A stretch of DNA of 64,000 nt, from contig CANTUR010000009.1 of NCBI GenBank assembly GCA_947683625.1, forward strand, positions 7,205,501 to 7,269,500. Reading direction: 5' to 3'. The DNA is from Mallotus nudiflorus. Taxonomy: Eukaryota; Streptophyta; Magnoliopsida; Malpighiales; Euphorbiaceae. Position 1 is the first letter of the stretch; every line of letters begins with the position of its first letter. A program made the translations under genes and the position numbers. Below are positions 22,940-34,158 of this stretch, piece by piece. A model generated the notes under the pieces. That model ran no database searches and had not been told where the DNA came from. It saw only the letters and a program-made list of their open reading frames with translations.

Positions 22940-24070
22940 AATACCCCCACACTTGATTTTTTCCTTGTCCTCAAGGAAGAACCTTACTATAACAATAAAA
23001 TAAGCAAAACTGACAAGTAGTATTTAATCAATACAACATTGATTACTCAATAAAATAAGCAAAACTGAGGCTAATTTAATCAATACAACATTGAGTTCAT
23101 GCAAGTAGTATTTAGCAAAACTGAGTTAAAAATTTAAGAAAAAGACCAACTAATACCAAGTGAAGCATACCTCTCAAATGAATTATTCATAAGAATTGAT
23201 GAATTAAATCTTATAAACCAAGGAAAGTCAAACATATTTAAATTATTAGTCAACCCTTAAGCTAAATATGATAACCACCTAAATTTTTATTTTGTTTTAT
23301 TTTTTTATTTTTTTATGTTGGATTGGAATCCTTCCTAACGTTGGTATTCCCTACCGTTCCAATATTGCTAAGTATGAATATTGCAATTAGGTACCTTTGA
23401 TTACTCATACTCAATTTGAGCATTGGAGTAGAATAGAGCTTATTATAGGCTTTTTAAATCTCTTTGCTCCTCTAATCCTTTTTTTTTCTACTCATCTGAA
23501 TTATTATATAGTAGAAAAAAGGCTTTCCTAATAATAAAATTTTATCCAAATCCCTTGATTAAAAACTTTATCTAAAAATTATTTTTAAATAAAACAAAAG
23601 AGCGGCATATATTTAGATTGATTAAAAGTTAAAAAATTTAATTCTCAAATAATTAACAATGCTTTAAACTAAATACTATGAGAGTTAACCACATACTGTA
23701 TTAACTAAACTAATTAAAATGAATTTTAATATAAAAAGCTTATAATTATAAGAAGTTAGCAAAAATAAAGTGTGGGATAGTATTTTTTTTAACATGTATA
23801 ACCAGATTGAAAATTAAAATAAGGAAACAAAAATTGAAAATTTAAAGATATAAAGCAATAAAAGATAAAGTACTCCCCCACACTTGAATTAAACATTGTC
23901 CTCAATGTATTGCACTGCAAGTGGAAGGAATATCTGTAAAGCATAAAAAGAAACATAAATAATATAATATAATATAATAGAAACTGAAGAGTCAACACAC
24001 AAAAGATTTTTTTATTAATAAAAATAAAAAGAAAAATGATTACTTTACCAATATTAAATAATACATGACA
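22940..24070 (-). other. Athila 3' UTR with polypurine tracts
   Basis: At 22943-22975 the minus strand reads TTGAGGACAAGGAAAAAATC and then AGTGTGGGGGTATT, the typical Athila polypurine tract before the LTR. A second G-rich block with the same design (ATTGAGGACAATGTTTAATT, then AAGTGTGGGGGAGT) lies at about 23870-23905, just after the env-position ORF. The plus-strand Athila copy has the same two blocks at about 45525 and 46455. Nothing coding was seen. Confidence 0.7.
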
Positions 24071-24071
24071 T

Positions 24072-25242
24072 TCAACAAATGAAAAAGCATACTAGTACAT
24101 TGACAAAACTTAAAATAAAGGCACCAATTAAAACATAAATAACATTCAGTGTCCAAATAAAACACATTAAAGTGACACTGGCAGCAGGAAACTCAACGTT
24201 ATCATCCTCTGCCTCATTGGAGGGAGTTGTCTTTAAATTAACTGGGTAAGGAGGAGGCATGAATACCTTATGGGAAAAATAAGCATTGAGGTTATGGTTT
24301 ATGCAATTTGCCACTCCTTCCATCCTGTCATGTGAGTGTCAAAATGCCGCATCCAGGATACTAGTTTGTCTATAGAGGGTAGGGGTGCACTGGATGAGGA
24401 TGCACCAGAGGCATATGGAGGCTGAGGTTTAAGAGGGTGAAGGAGTAAGACTGGCCTCTGTCCATCAAATTTTATTAGTCCCATATTGTTCTTCATTGTA
24501 AGGCTAATGGAGTAGTCTCCATCTACACTCAAAAAGGCAATGCTTCAACATCAAAGCCAAGAAATTCTGCTATGGCAGTGATGATACCCCCTATTTTAAT
24601 CACACTGCACTCCCTACATTTGACATCATGGATTTTGTAGGCTATAGTGGTGTCCATGTCTACTTTCTTTCCATTAACCATTCAGTACATAAGGGTTAAT
24701 TCATTAGAATTCACCACACCATCACTTTCCTTACATTAAAAAATGGTTTAAGAAAATAGACAGTGAATGTAATGGAGGGCATCAAAAATCATTTTAGCCT
24801 CCTTGGCCATTCGAGCATTGCACCGTTCAGTAGTGTCGATGAGTTGTGACTAGAATTCATGTTTATCAAAGATACCCACATCATCTTTATGGAGAGGCAA
24901 GAGAAGAAAATCATTTATATCATAGACACTAAAAGAGAAATTCTCACTGGCAAGCCTAAATAAAATTGTTCCTTGCTGGTAATCAAACTCATAAGAGCTA
25001 TAGGATGGGTATTTCAACTCAGCCCATGCATCCCATCAAATCCGATATAAATACATGTCCACCTCCTCCCATAGCTTAACATATTTTAAAGCCTCTTCAT
25101 TGATGTACTTGTTAGGCAGTATGGTTCATTTAGCCAAATTTTGGAAATTAATTTCCTAATGTGCGATTTGGAAATGGATGATAGGTGGATATCTCTTAAG
25201 AGGAGTCAGTGTGGTTCGTTTTGCACTTGAACAAGAACTCAT
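24072..25242 (-). pseudogene. Athila env-position ORF, copy B
   Basis: The likely start is the ATG at 25242 (MSSCSSAKRTTL). It continues through YSSYEFDYQQGTILFRLASE, a block resembling the conserved middle of the plant Athila third ORF, and CSVIKIGGIITAIAEF. Then come MKNNMGLIKFDGQRPV, a Ser/Pro-rich linker (ASGASSSSAPLPS) and a hydrophobic C-terminal segment (FIWTNVIYVLIGAFILSF-like, near 24110-24150). It is broken by several stops and shifts. The role of this protein is not known; the position and the hydrophobic end led to the name env-like. It is the better preserved of the two minus-strand copies. Confidence 0.7.
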
Positions 25243-25740
25243 GGTGACACTTTAAATAAAAGACATAGAAAATGAAAAGATAAAGGGTTTTGGGGATGAA
25301 TACAAAGATGAACTAAAATGATAAGTAAAAGATGTGAAGTTAGGAAGAATTAAGAAAGGAAGAAGAAAAGTATAAGTCTTTGCATGAAAGGAAAGAAACT
25401 AAAGGAAAAGAAATTTTATTACAGAAAGGAATTATGAGGTTGATGATGGAAGTGTGTGGGACCTAAAAAAGAAGTGTACGGTGTGTGTAGTGGACATGTG
25501 ACTTTTGTCAAAGATAAAATGGAAGTAAATTTTAATTAGGAAGTGGAAGGTTTTTTGAGTTTTTACATCAGGTAGGAGAGAATTGGTTGGGGAAAAAGAT
25601 AAAAGGACAACAGTTTTAATAATAATAGCCATTAAATGCATTATAATATATTATAATATATCTATAGTTAATATATAAAAAAGCAAATATATGTACATAT
25701 AAAATATAAATAGCTATAAATAAGAAAGAAATATACTATA
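25243..25740. other. Non-coding stretch upstream of Athila env-position ORF
   Basis: The segment is purine-rich on the plus strand between 25260 and 25640 and contains no recognised domain. It ends in a short AT repeat (ATTATAATATATT), followed by the microsatellite. Confidence 0.4.
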
Positions 25741-25742
25741 GT

Positions 25743-25748
<6 letters not shown>

Positions 25749-25830
<82 letters not shown>

Positions 25831-25860
25831 TGTGTATATATATATATTAAATAAAATATA
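25749..25860. repeat. Microsatellite (TA)n followed by (TATG)n
   Basis: About 27 TA units run from 25749 to 25802. They are followed by about eight TATG units up to 25832 and a further short TA run. Replication slippage is the likely origin. Open frames through it on both strands (Tyr-Ile or Met-Tyr-Val-Cys repeats) are artefacts. Confidence 0.95.
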
Positions 25861-25979
25861 TAAATATATATATTTAAGAGATAAGAATGTGAAAAAGTGT
25901 TTGGATTTTTATGGGAAGCTGAAAGGCCAAAGGTGTCAGGTGAAAATGAAAGGTCACATGTCTCTAGAATCAACACGCA

Positions 25980-26480
25980 CATGCTATGTGTGACTGCATG
26001 GAACATGCACATGCCCGTGCACATTGGAAGCTTGAAGATGACACGACTGTATCATTGAGAGCATGGTCATGCTAAATGTGAGCATAAGAGTGACACGGCC
26101 ATGTTAGTAAGGATATAGTTGTGCAATTTTAGCCTAAAATAATTGTGAAGTCGTGCTTCAGAGAGCACGGTCGTGCTATTTTACCTGAAGAAAAATGCAT
26201 AGTTATGTTACTTGAAGCACGGTCGTGCCTTATTGAAGCACAAAAAGCACACGACCATGCTTCATGGCACACAGTCATGCTAGATTACCATACAAACATT
26301 GCACGACTATACATCTAGGTGCATGGTTGTGCTGTATTAATCACAATAAATTGCACGGTCATGTTAGTGAAGACATAGTTGTGTTACTTGGAAGCACAAA
26401 ATTGACACTGTTGTGCTAGGTAAGGCACAGCCGTGCTCTGGTACCCAATTGCATAAGTGTGCCAATTTGTGGCACGTCCA
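25980..26480. repeat. Palindromic GCACGGTCGTGC array, copy B
   Basis: At least fifteen variants of GCACGGTCGTGC, GACACGGCCATGTT and GCACGACCATGC are spaced 20-45 bp apart over 500 bp. It lies between the Athila integrase and the env-position ORF, a place where intact Athila elements have a spacer. The lead-in at 25955-25990 is shared with array A at about 20725. Confidence 0.85.
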
Positions 26481-26891
26481 TGTTACTTTTATCTTAGTGG
26501 GCCTACCAAATGCATGCATGCAGTAATATAAGTCCCCAATTTAGTTCTCAATGTTGTAGAGTTTTGAATATTATTGATAATGTAAAATCTTATGCTGAGT
26601 GTGTATCCCAGTTATTCAAAAATCTACATGGGCAAATAAAGTTCATTAAGAGAAATAAAATTGACTAAAAAATAAATAAATAAAATAGCAAATGAAGAAA
26701 ACTTGTTTATGTTTGGGCCTAAGCTTAATTGAAGCCATGTGGCTCTTCATTGCTCTGGCGAATGCAGAGTCTCGTTCAACTACTTTACAGGTGATGAAAG
26801 TTATAGTGCACCATTTTTCAGCTTTAGATGCCTCACATAAGTTCTAACTACTTATAAGTGGTGATATTTCCTCCATAAAATACAACTTCAG

Positions 26892-27119
26892 TCACTGTCC
26901 ATTCACTTTAAGGAGTTCACCTTTATTGCCTTGAATCACCATAGCTCCATGAGGAAATGTTTCACCCGACCATTTAGAATTTAACTTCCTAGAGAATAAT
27001 CGAAGTCCATAATTGAATAAAAGCACTATGTCCCCTTTGTCAAATTTTTTTGGCTTAATCATTTCATCGTGCCATTTCTTTGTCTTGTCCTTGAACAACT
27101 TGGCATTCGTATAAGCCAT
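26892..27119 (-). pseudogene. Athila integrase C-terminal domain
   Basis: The open stretch begins MAYTNAKLFKDKTKKWHDE and continues KKFDKGDIVLLFNYGLRLF, RKLNSKWSGETFPHGAM and LLKVNGQ. This is the conserved end of the Athila/Ty3 integrase (the block with GD-x-VLLFN, then L-x-SKWSG). The end of pol follows near 26890. Confidence 0.85.
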
Positions 27120-27212
27120 ATTCTTTATTTCCTTTAGTTCAGTCAGTTCAGCTAGTTAGAGAAGTTGCCTCTCCCCTACTTTCTTGTAATCCATATTCAA
27201 GGCTTTGATAGC

Positions 27213-27930
27213 CTAATATGCTTTGTGCTTAAGCTCCACTGGAAGATGACAGGCTTTTCTAAACACCAAACGATATGGTGACATTCCTAGTGGAGTCTTC
27301 AAAGCATTTCTATAGGTCCACAATGCATCATTAAGCTTAAATGCCCAATCTTTCTTAGAATTATTTACAGTCTTTTCCAAAATTTTCTTCAATTCTCTAT
27401 TACTCACTTTGACTTGCCCATTGGTTTATGGGTGGTACGGTGTGGAGACTTTATGCTTTACACTGTATCATGCTATGAGGACTTTAAACTATTTGTTATA
27501 TAAATGACTTCCTCCATCACTTATAATATCCTGAGGTGTCCTAAAGCTTATAAAGATCTTTTCCAAGAGTTTACATACCACTCTGGCATCATTTGTAATA
27601 CAAGCTTGAGCCTCAACCGACTTTGACACATAGTCAACACATACAAGAATGGAACGATTTCCTAAAGATGGGGGAAATGGTCCTATAAAATCTATACCTT
27701 ATACATCAAAGAGTTTAACCTTTAGGATTCCAGCTTGTAGCATGTCTCCTTCCTTAAAAGTCACCCACTACGCTAACATTTATCATAGTTCATAACAAAA
27801 TCCTTAGCATCCTTAAAAATAGAAGGCTAGTACAATCCACTTTCAAGTATCTTTATTGTTATCTTGTTTGGTCTATAGTGTTTGTCATAGAGAGAACTAT
27901 GACGTTGTTACATCACATCTTATATCTCTT
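27213..27930 (-). pseudogene. Athila integrase zinc finger and DDE core
   Basis: From right to left the HHCC finger (around 27930-27770) and the first Asp region (around 27690) are visible but degraded. A clear open stretch at 27407-27213 reads KKDWAFKLNDALWTYRNALK followed by TPLGMSPYRLVFRKACHLP. That is the end of the catalytic core in gypsy integrases. Stops separate the parts. The upstream half matches 1-853 of this window. Confidence 0.8.
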
Positions 27931-28560
27931 AGTCGATAATGCACCTTCTCACTAAGCCATCATTGCATAACTTCCATAGATAAGGGTCACCCCACATATA
28001 GCTCTTTGTATCATGCATGAGCTTCTTCCTTTGTTGATATGAGAACTTTTTAAGAAGTTGACCACATGATAGGAAATCAACCAGGTCTGCATAATAAGGG
28101 ATGAATGCAAGTGCAAATAGTGTCTCACTTGGAAAGGTTTTTTTTATAGATACCTCATAATTTTCCTCCTCTTCTAATTGAGATACATGATTAACTACCA
28201 AGTTTTCTGAACCCTTCTTATCTTTGATCACCATATCAAACTCTTGAAGTAGAAGTACCCATCAAATCAGTTTTGGTTTAGAATCTTTCTTGGATAACAA
28301 ATATTTGATAGTTGCATGATATGTATACACTATCACTATAAATCCTAGAAGATAAGACCAAAATTTATCAAAAACAAACACAATACCAAGTATCTCCTTC
28401 TCTGTTTTGGCATAGTTGAGTTGTACTTCTTAAAGAGTTTTACGTGCATAATATATCACATGCAGCTTTTTGCCTTTGCGCTGCCCAAGAACAGCTCTTA
28501 TGGCTTAGTCTCTAGCATCACATATTAGTTCAAATGGAAGACTCTAGTCTAGCGGTACAA
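27929..28560 (-). pseudogene. Athila RNase H and tether to integrase
   Basis: The RNase H motifs lie at 28560-28260 with stops. An open stretch 28234-27929 follows: VIKDKKGSENLVVNHVSQLE (the conserved D-x-KG-x-EN-x-VADHLSRLE-type block at the end of RNase H), then the linker to the zinc finger with KLMHDTKSYMWGDPYLWK and CNDGLVRRC. The Asp of the VADHLSR block is Asn here. The RNase H part aligns with 1060-1380. Confidence 0.8.
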
Positions 28561-28779
28561 GAATAGGTGCTGATGTAAGTTCCTTCTTCAACCTGTTAAA
28601 TGCTGATTTACACTTATTAGTGAATTTAAAAGGTGCATCTTTTTCTTTTTCCATTAATTGAGAAAGAGGCTTAGAAATTTTAGAAAAATCCTTGATGAAG
28701 TGTCTGTAAAAGTTGGCATGTCCAAGTAAACTTTTAACACCCTTGATATTGTTTGGATAGCTGAGATTCTTAATTGTCT

Positions 28780-29360
28780 CTATCTTAGCTCGATCTACAT
28801 CTATTCCCTTTGTTGAAATGCTATGTCCTAGACTATTCCTTCATCCACTATAAACTGCCATTTTTCCTAGTTGAGTGCCAGATTAATTTCTTCACATCTT
28901 GCTAGTACTTTCTCTAAATTATCAAGACAACCATTAAATGAATCTCAAACAATGAGAAGTCATCCATAAAGACCTCCATGATATCCTCTACCTAATAAAA
29001 AAGGATGGTTATTATGCAACATTGAAATGTGGCAGGGGCATTGTATAACCCAAAGGGCATTCTCCTATAAGCATATGTGCCATATGGATAAGTGAATGTT
29101 GTTTTCTATTGGTCCTCTAGAGCTATAACAAACTGATTGTAGCTTGAATAACCATTAAGGAAGTAATAGAAAGTATGCCCTGCAATTCTCTTAAGCATCT
29201 GATTGATAAATGGCAAGGGAAAGTGATATTTTCTTGTGGCATTATTGAGCTTTTTATAATCAGTACACACCCTCTAACCAATAACAACTCTTGTTGGAAT
29301 TAACTCTCCTTCATCATTCTCTAATATGGTTATCCCTCCTTTCTTTGGCACACATTAAAT
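28780..29360 (-). pseudogene. Athila reverse transcriptase
   Basis: Visible motifs are CVPKKGGITILENDEGELIP, a DYKKLNNATRKYHFPLP block, FYYFLNGYSSYNQ, TYPYGTYAYRRMPFGLYNAP, and a FMDDFS catalytic box near 28965. The Asp of the D-G-x-SGYNQI block is Asn here (FLNGYSSYNQ), which removes the first catalytic Asp. In-frame stops occur after this block. This is the best-preserved RT of the family in the window. Confidence 0.85.
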
Positions 29361-29599
29361 AGGGCTCACCCATCTAAAATCTAAGATCAGGTTTATAATA
29401 CATGCATCAAGAAGCTTCATGATCTCCTTTTTCACTACTTCTTGCATATTGTAATTCAATCTCCTCTGTCGTTCAATGATAGGTTTTGCACCCATCTTTC
29501 ATCATTATTTTGTGCATGCAGTAGAATGGGCTTATTCTTCTAATGTAAAAAATATGCCACCTAATAGCTTTCACTCTTCTCCTTAGCATTTCCACAAGT

Positions 29600-30060
29600 A
29601 GGGTTTCTTATTCCAAGGTGAGCTTATAAGAGATAATAACTGGTTGAGTTTGGTTGTCTCTTAGGAAGGTATATTTGAGGTGAGGTAGTTAAGGTTTCAG
29701 TTTAAGTGATGGTAGTGAAACAATGGATGGTTATGTGGGTTGGATATTTAAAGTTAATGGTGTATGCTTATGAGGATGGTATGTTGGAGTAGATTTATGT
29801 TCAAGAATTTCTTTTAAGCTTTCCTCCACTTGCAGGTGATCCTCAACTACTTATAGCTGAGTATGGAGAACTTCATTCACACATTCATCTACTATATCTA
29901 AGTAGATACAAAAATCTCCATCATTAGGCCATTTACTTGTCTTTTATATTAAGACACATTTTTCTTCTATTACTCTCAATGTGAGAGTCGCTTGATGCAC
30001 ATCAGTCAAGGCTTTGGCAGTATATGAGAATGGCATACCTAAGATCATAGGCACTATTTA
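29600..30060 (-). pseudogene. Athila aspartic protease C-terminal part and linker to RT
   Basis: On the minus strand GMPFSYTAKALTDVHQATLT and LRVIEEK correspond to the end of the Athila protease (the GRPFLATGRALIDV-like block of the family). An acidic Cys-containing segment (VDECVNEV) follows, then a Pro/Leu-rich linker up to RT. The plus-strand copy at 40719-41126 shows the same order with the active-site end preserved. Similarity to Athila stops at about 30065. Confidence 0.6.
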
Positions 30061-30069
30061 GGAGTAAAA

Positions 30070-31790
30070 GATCCCTTGTTCTTTCCTTTTACATCATCAT
30101 CTTTGAACTCTTCACCCCATCCTGAGGGCACAACCTCCTCTACTGATATATCACCTGAAGCAAACTTAAAATAAAATACTCTATAGTCAAACTTGCTTGA
30201 AGGTTGCCCCAATAAATCTTCAACCCCCTTAATGGCTATTTAAGAGTTTTAGATTCTCTTTCTTTATCCATTGGCTCATTATCAAACTTATCAGCCCGTT
30301 ATGAGGGCACAATTGATTCAAAGGGAATATCAGTAGAGGGTGGCTTTGAATAGAACATCTTAAAGTCAAATTTGCCTGAGGGTTGCCCCAATAAATACTC
30401 TACTCCTTCATAGGCATAAGGAGATTTCCCATTTTCTATAAGGTTTAAGTTTTCAAAGGATTTTAGTACTTCCTCTTTGGTAAATCCTTAGTTGATCATC
30501 ATAGTGGCTAGTGGTGGAACATTTTGGTAGTCTGAGAATGGGTTGTTTCTAGTGATTGGGTTGGAATTGGATTTTTTATGGTCTATGATTTTTTTGGAGT
30601 CTATAAGGTTTTGGACTTTATATTTTAAGCAGATATAGGTGTCTATGGAGTGACCAACTACTTGGTGAAATTTACAGTAGTTATTTGGGTTATAGCCTGG
30701 AATATTTAGGTTTAGTGGTTTAAAAAAGGTTAAGGGTCTAAGTAGGCCATTTTAGATCAAATGGTCTAGGACTTTGGAAAGTGGTTGGTTAAAATTGGAG
30801 AATCTCCTTGATTACAAAACTACATGCACCTCCATAGCTCGGTTAGTAATTCCCTGTTTTATGCTACTAGTTAGGTAATTTTAGGTTCCTGTGCCTCTAA
30901 AACTTTTCTTCTTCTCACTTTCTATCCCTTTGACTTACAAACCATCATCATAAAGGTCTATAAATGGTTTAGGATTCACCATTTGCAGTCTCTCAACTAA
31001 ATTAGGTGACACATTATGGACTATCATCCTAATTTGGTCTTTCTCAGCCAATTTATTTTTCTTTAATCCTACCTTGTTTATAAATATAGTCAAGAAATCA
31101 AAAAAGGATTCGTTTGATTTTTACTTAGTGAGTTCCAAATCCTAATAGACACTTCCAATCTAGTGTTATAATCATACTATTTCAAAAAAAGCAGTACACA
31201 GTTATTTCTAGTCAGCCCTAACAGACTTTTCCAGCCCATGATAGTAATTTATAGCCATTCCCTCTAAAGACAGTATAAACAACTTAGCGATCACTCCTAA
31301 TGGGGCTTTAATAGTACTCATAGTTATTATATACTGGCTGAGATGAATCCTAGGATCTCTAGTTCCATCAAACTTCTATAGTTGAGGCATTTGGAACTTC
31401 TCATATAGTTTATCACCCTCCATTTTACAGCGTGTCATCAAAGTCAAATGAATATCCTATGCTTCAAGCCTCACATCAACAATAGGTGGGTTTCTAGCAA
31501 CAGGTTGCCCCCCAACATTATTCACAATAGGTGGAGCATCTACAATAACTAGAATAATTGTAGCAGCATGTGGTTACTTAATTGTAGGGGGGTCTGACAG
31601 TAGCAATAGGTTGCATCAATCTAGATAAAGCCTATCTTAGTTCACTTGCATCATAGCCCTCATGTTATCCATCAAAGCTCTTTTGATTTCTTCTAACGTT
31701 AAGTTCCCTCCTTATTGTTGTTCCATTTTTATATGCTCAGTTGGATTTGGTTTAGCTTCTAAATAAAGTAAATTAATAGGACTCTTCTAT
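30070..31790 (-). pseudogene. Tat/Ogre-type gag, broken
   Basis: The minus strand reads a degraded gag. It has a Met-Glu-Gln start region near 31720 (MEQQ, then LEEIKRALMDN) and a KFDGTRDPRIHLSQYITTM block at about 31390-31330, which is the hallmark of Tat/Ogre gag. Then come LFILSLEGMAINYYHGLEKS and KQYDYNT. A distal part around 30470-30330 reads FTKEEVLKSFENLNL and YEGVEYLLGQPSGKFDFKMF. Frames change many times. It should be followed by a Tat pol but runs into Athila protease at about 30065, which makes a chimeric junction. Confidence 0.65.
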
Positions 31791-32295
31791 AATCTATGAA
31801 GGATCACTTTTGCTATAGCTTTAGGACTTAAATTTGTTCTTCTTAGTCTGCCACCTTTCCGTCCCCAAATAAGAGAAAACCCAAATGAATATATGATGGC
31901 TGCAAAACAAAGTGTTAGTGTGATGGATGAAATGTATGTATGCATGTATGCATGATGCACGTGTTATACAGTATATAGCAAGTATCAATTAAGTGTACAA
32001 CATTCATCCTTCCAAACTTATTCTTCCCACACATATGTTCAATGGCAAGTCTCTGCCTTAATATCAACAATGATATCAAGAACTGATGTGTATGGTAAAT
32101 CTCTCAAAGTAGTAAAGCAATAGAAATAATATTTCTAGATATAAAATATTAGCCTAATCTTTATTAACCCAAAATGGGCTTTTAAAGTATAGGCTTGGGA
32201 TTTTATAAATAAAAATACTTCATGGTAATCAATCATAGAAGCAATTTGGGTAATTATAGGGGAAGTAACTAAGCAATTATCTATAAATTTTGAAT
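31790..32295 (-). other. Tat leader (5' UTR) region
   Basis: Non-coding. It includes a run of GTATG/CATG repeats near 31935-31960. The block AGGCTTGGGATTTTATAAAT and GGGGAAGTAACTAAG (32180-32275) is shared with 10610-10720. The primer-binding-like site seen at 11051 is missing here, because the leader is joined directly to an internal point of the LTR at about 32295. Confidence 0.5.
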
Positions 32296-34158
32296 TAACT
32301 AGCCCAATCTTTATTAAAGTTAGCTAATTCTATATTTTTATTTATGAGTGAAATGGAAAAAAAGCCAGACCTATATGTTAATAAATGAGCCTAAGTCTAT
32401 TCATTTGAATTTAACTAACGAAATGGGCTTATAGACTACAAATTTTAAAGAAAGAAATTAATTAGTGGGTCTAATTCTAACTTAATTTTAATTTAAAAAA
32501 TGGGCTTAAGTCTATTTATTTTAAGAAAAAATGCAATTAATGGGATGAGCTAAAGTTAAGTTAATTTTAATTAACTAAAAAATGGGCCTAAATTGATTTT
32601 AAGATTAATTAAACCTAGAACTAATTTTAAAGGCTTATTAATTAAATGAGTTATTAGAGCCAAAAATGGGCTTAGGGCCTAAAATACATTAAAAATAAAC
32701 AAAGAAACCTAAGAACATAAAAAATAAAATAATCAAATAAAAAGGATCAAACATGCAATTAAATTATATCTTCTAAAAATCTTTAATTTTAATTAACATG
32801 TGACCTAAATTAACCTACTTCCTCCATTGATTTTAATTAGGGTTTACCAAACTGAACCTAATTTACTAATGAATTTTAAGAGCAAAAAAGGCTAAAATTT
32901 TTATTATTCCCACTATTGGGGTTATTACAAAATCTACCAAAAATAATAAAGGAAATAAAATTAAAATTATAACATTTCAAAAAATAAATTAAACAAATTC
33001 AAAACCTAAAAAATAATAAAATAAACTAGATAGAGCAAGATAAAAAATAAATTGGGATGTTTGACTCCTGACACTTATTCATGGATTCTCTATGGATTTC
33101 CTTAGTTCAATTATGCATTCATCACTAGAAATATGAAGAAACATGAAACATAAAGAATCACAAAGAGAATATAAGATTAGAATTAATAAACAAAGAAAAC
33201 AAAATAATAAAAATAAAAACTAAAAAACACATAAATAATAAAATAAAAAACAATAAAGGTAATGATATAAAAGAAAGAATTAATAAAAAGAAAGGAGTTG
33301 AAGATAAGTAATACTATGCAGACGCTGTTTGAATGCCCCTCAAAATGGGATTTCACCATTTTGAAAAAAATTGACTCTTTATTTTCTTGATTTCAGGACT
33401 TTGAATTGAACATATTTTATTTCTTTTTTTGAAAAGGTTTTAAAGTCATAGTATCAAGTTAGGTTTTCTATTCACTCTGTGTTTTTGCAATCAACTCTTT
33501 ATGTAGTTAAGATAAGGGTTATTCTTTCTCTTTTTTATGCAGTCTAGCCTCCCCTTCTTCTTCTCTACCAATCTTTTCTTTTTACATCCCATTCTAAAGC
33601 TAACCACTTATGTGATCGCAATAGCTCTAATCACTTCCTTCCTAAAAACAAATAGGATAATAATTTTAATTGAAAAAATTATACGTATAAGAGATGCGTA
33701 CTGAACTGAAACCTACAAATAAATAGTTAAATCAATTTATTTATTAAAATAAAATTTATTTGGACCAATCACAGTAAAACTAAGATTTTTGTTGAAATTT
33801 TTTAGCACCTCAACATTCCAAAATGTCGACCGGCATTGTGCAACGTCGATTGGCAATTTGTAACACCGAGTGGCATTATAAAATGTCAATCGGCATTGTG
33901 TAATGCCGATTGGCACTATGTAATGCCGATTGGCACTATTTAATGCCTATCAACATTATGCAATGCCAATTGGCATTACTCACATTTTCAAACATACCTC
34001 TACAAAATTCAATTTTTGACAATTAAACCCAAAAAATATTGCAATTTAGTCCTTGAAATCGTGAAACTTAACACTAGAGGTAAATTTTTAATTAAATTTT
34101 CATTATAGGGGCTTTCATCACATTCATGCACAACTACATCTTAGAATTAGGTGCTTAT
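32296..34158 (-). repeat. Tat-type LTR, copy 3, internally deleted
   Basis: It is homologous to 11480-13177 and 13550-15282 in the same orientation, with the same repeated GGGCCTAAGTCTA-like blocks, a GGATTCTCTATGGAT block near 33080 and the palindromic array near its right end. It ends with TTAGGTGCTTATA, a mutated version of the TTGGGTGCTTACA end. About 400 bp of the inner end are absent compared with copy 1. Confidence 0.7.
33825..33985. repeat. Palindromic minisatellite in LTR copy 3
   Basis: About eight units of the GGCATTGTGTAATGCCGAT family stand head to tail, several perfectly self-complementary at the core. It is the longest of the three arrays, so copy number varies between sister LTRs. 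Confidence 0.85.

Larger units (their letters stand above)
21413..30060 (-). mobile_element. Athila Ty3/gypsy element, 3' LTR to protease, minus strand
   Basis: Reading right to left, the order is protease tail (about 30060-29860), RT (29360-28780), RNase H (28560-28200), integrase (27930-26890), an intergenic stretch with a palindromic array (26480-25980), the env-position ORF (25242-24100), a 3' UTR (24070-22940) and a 3' LTR (22939-21413). This is the full order of an Athila element. Its gag and 5' LTR are missing: right of about 30065 the sequence becomes gag of the Tat type. Stops and frameshifts are frequent throughout. Confidence 0.85.

Noticed and set aside
25668..26024. A 118-codon open stretch on the minus strand and a 63-codon one on the plus strand
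   Set aside because: Both cross the (TA)n and (TATG)n microsatellite and consist largely of Tyr-Ile or Met-Tyr-Val-Cys repeats. This is a composition artefact.
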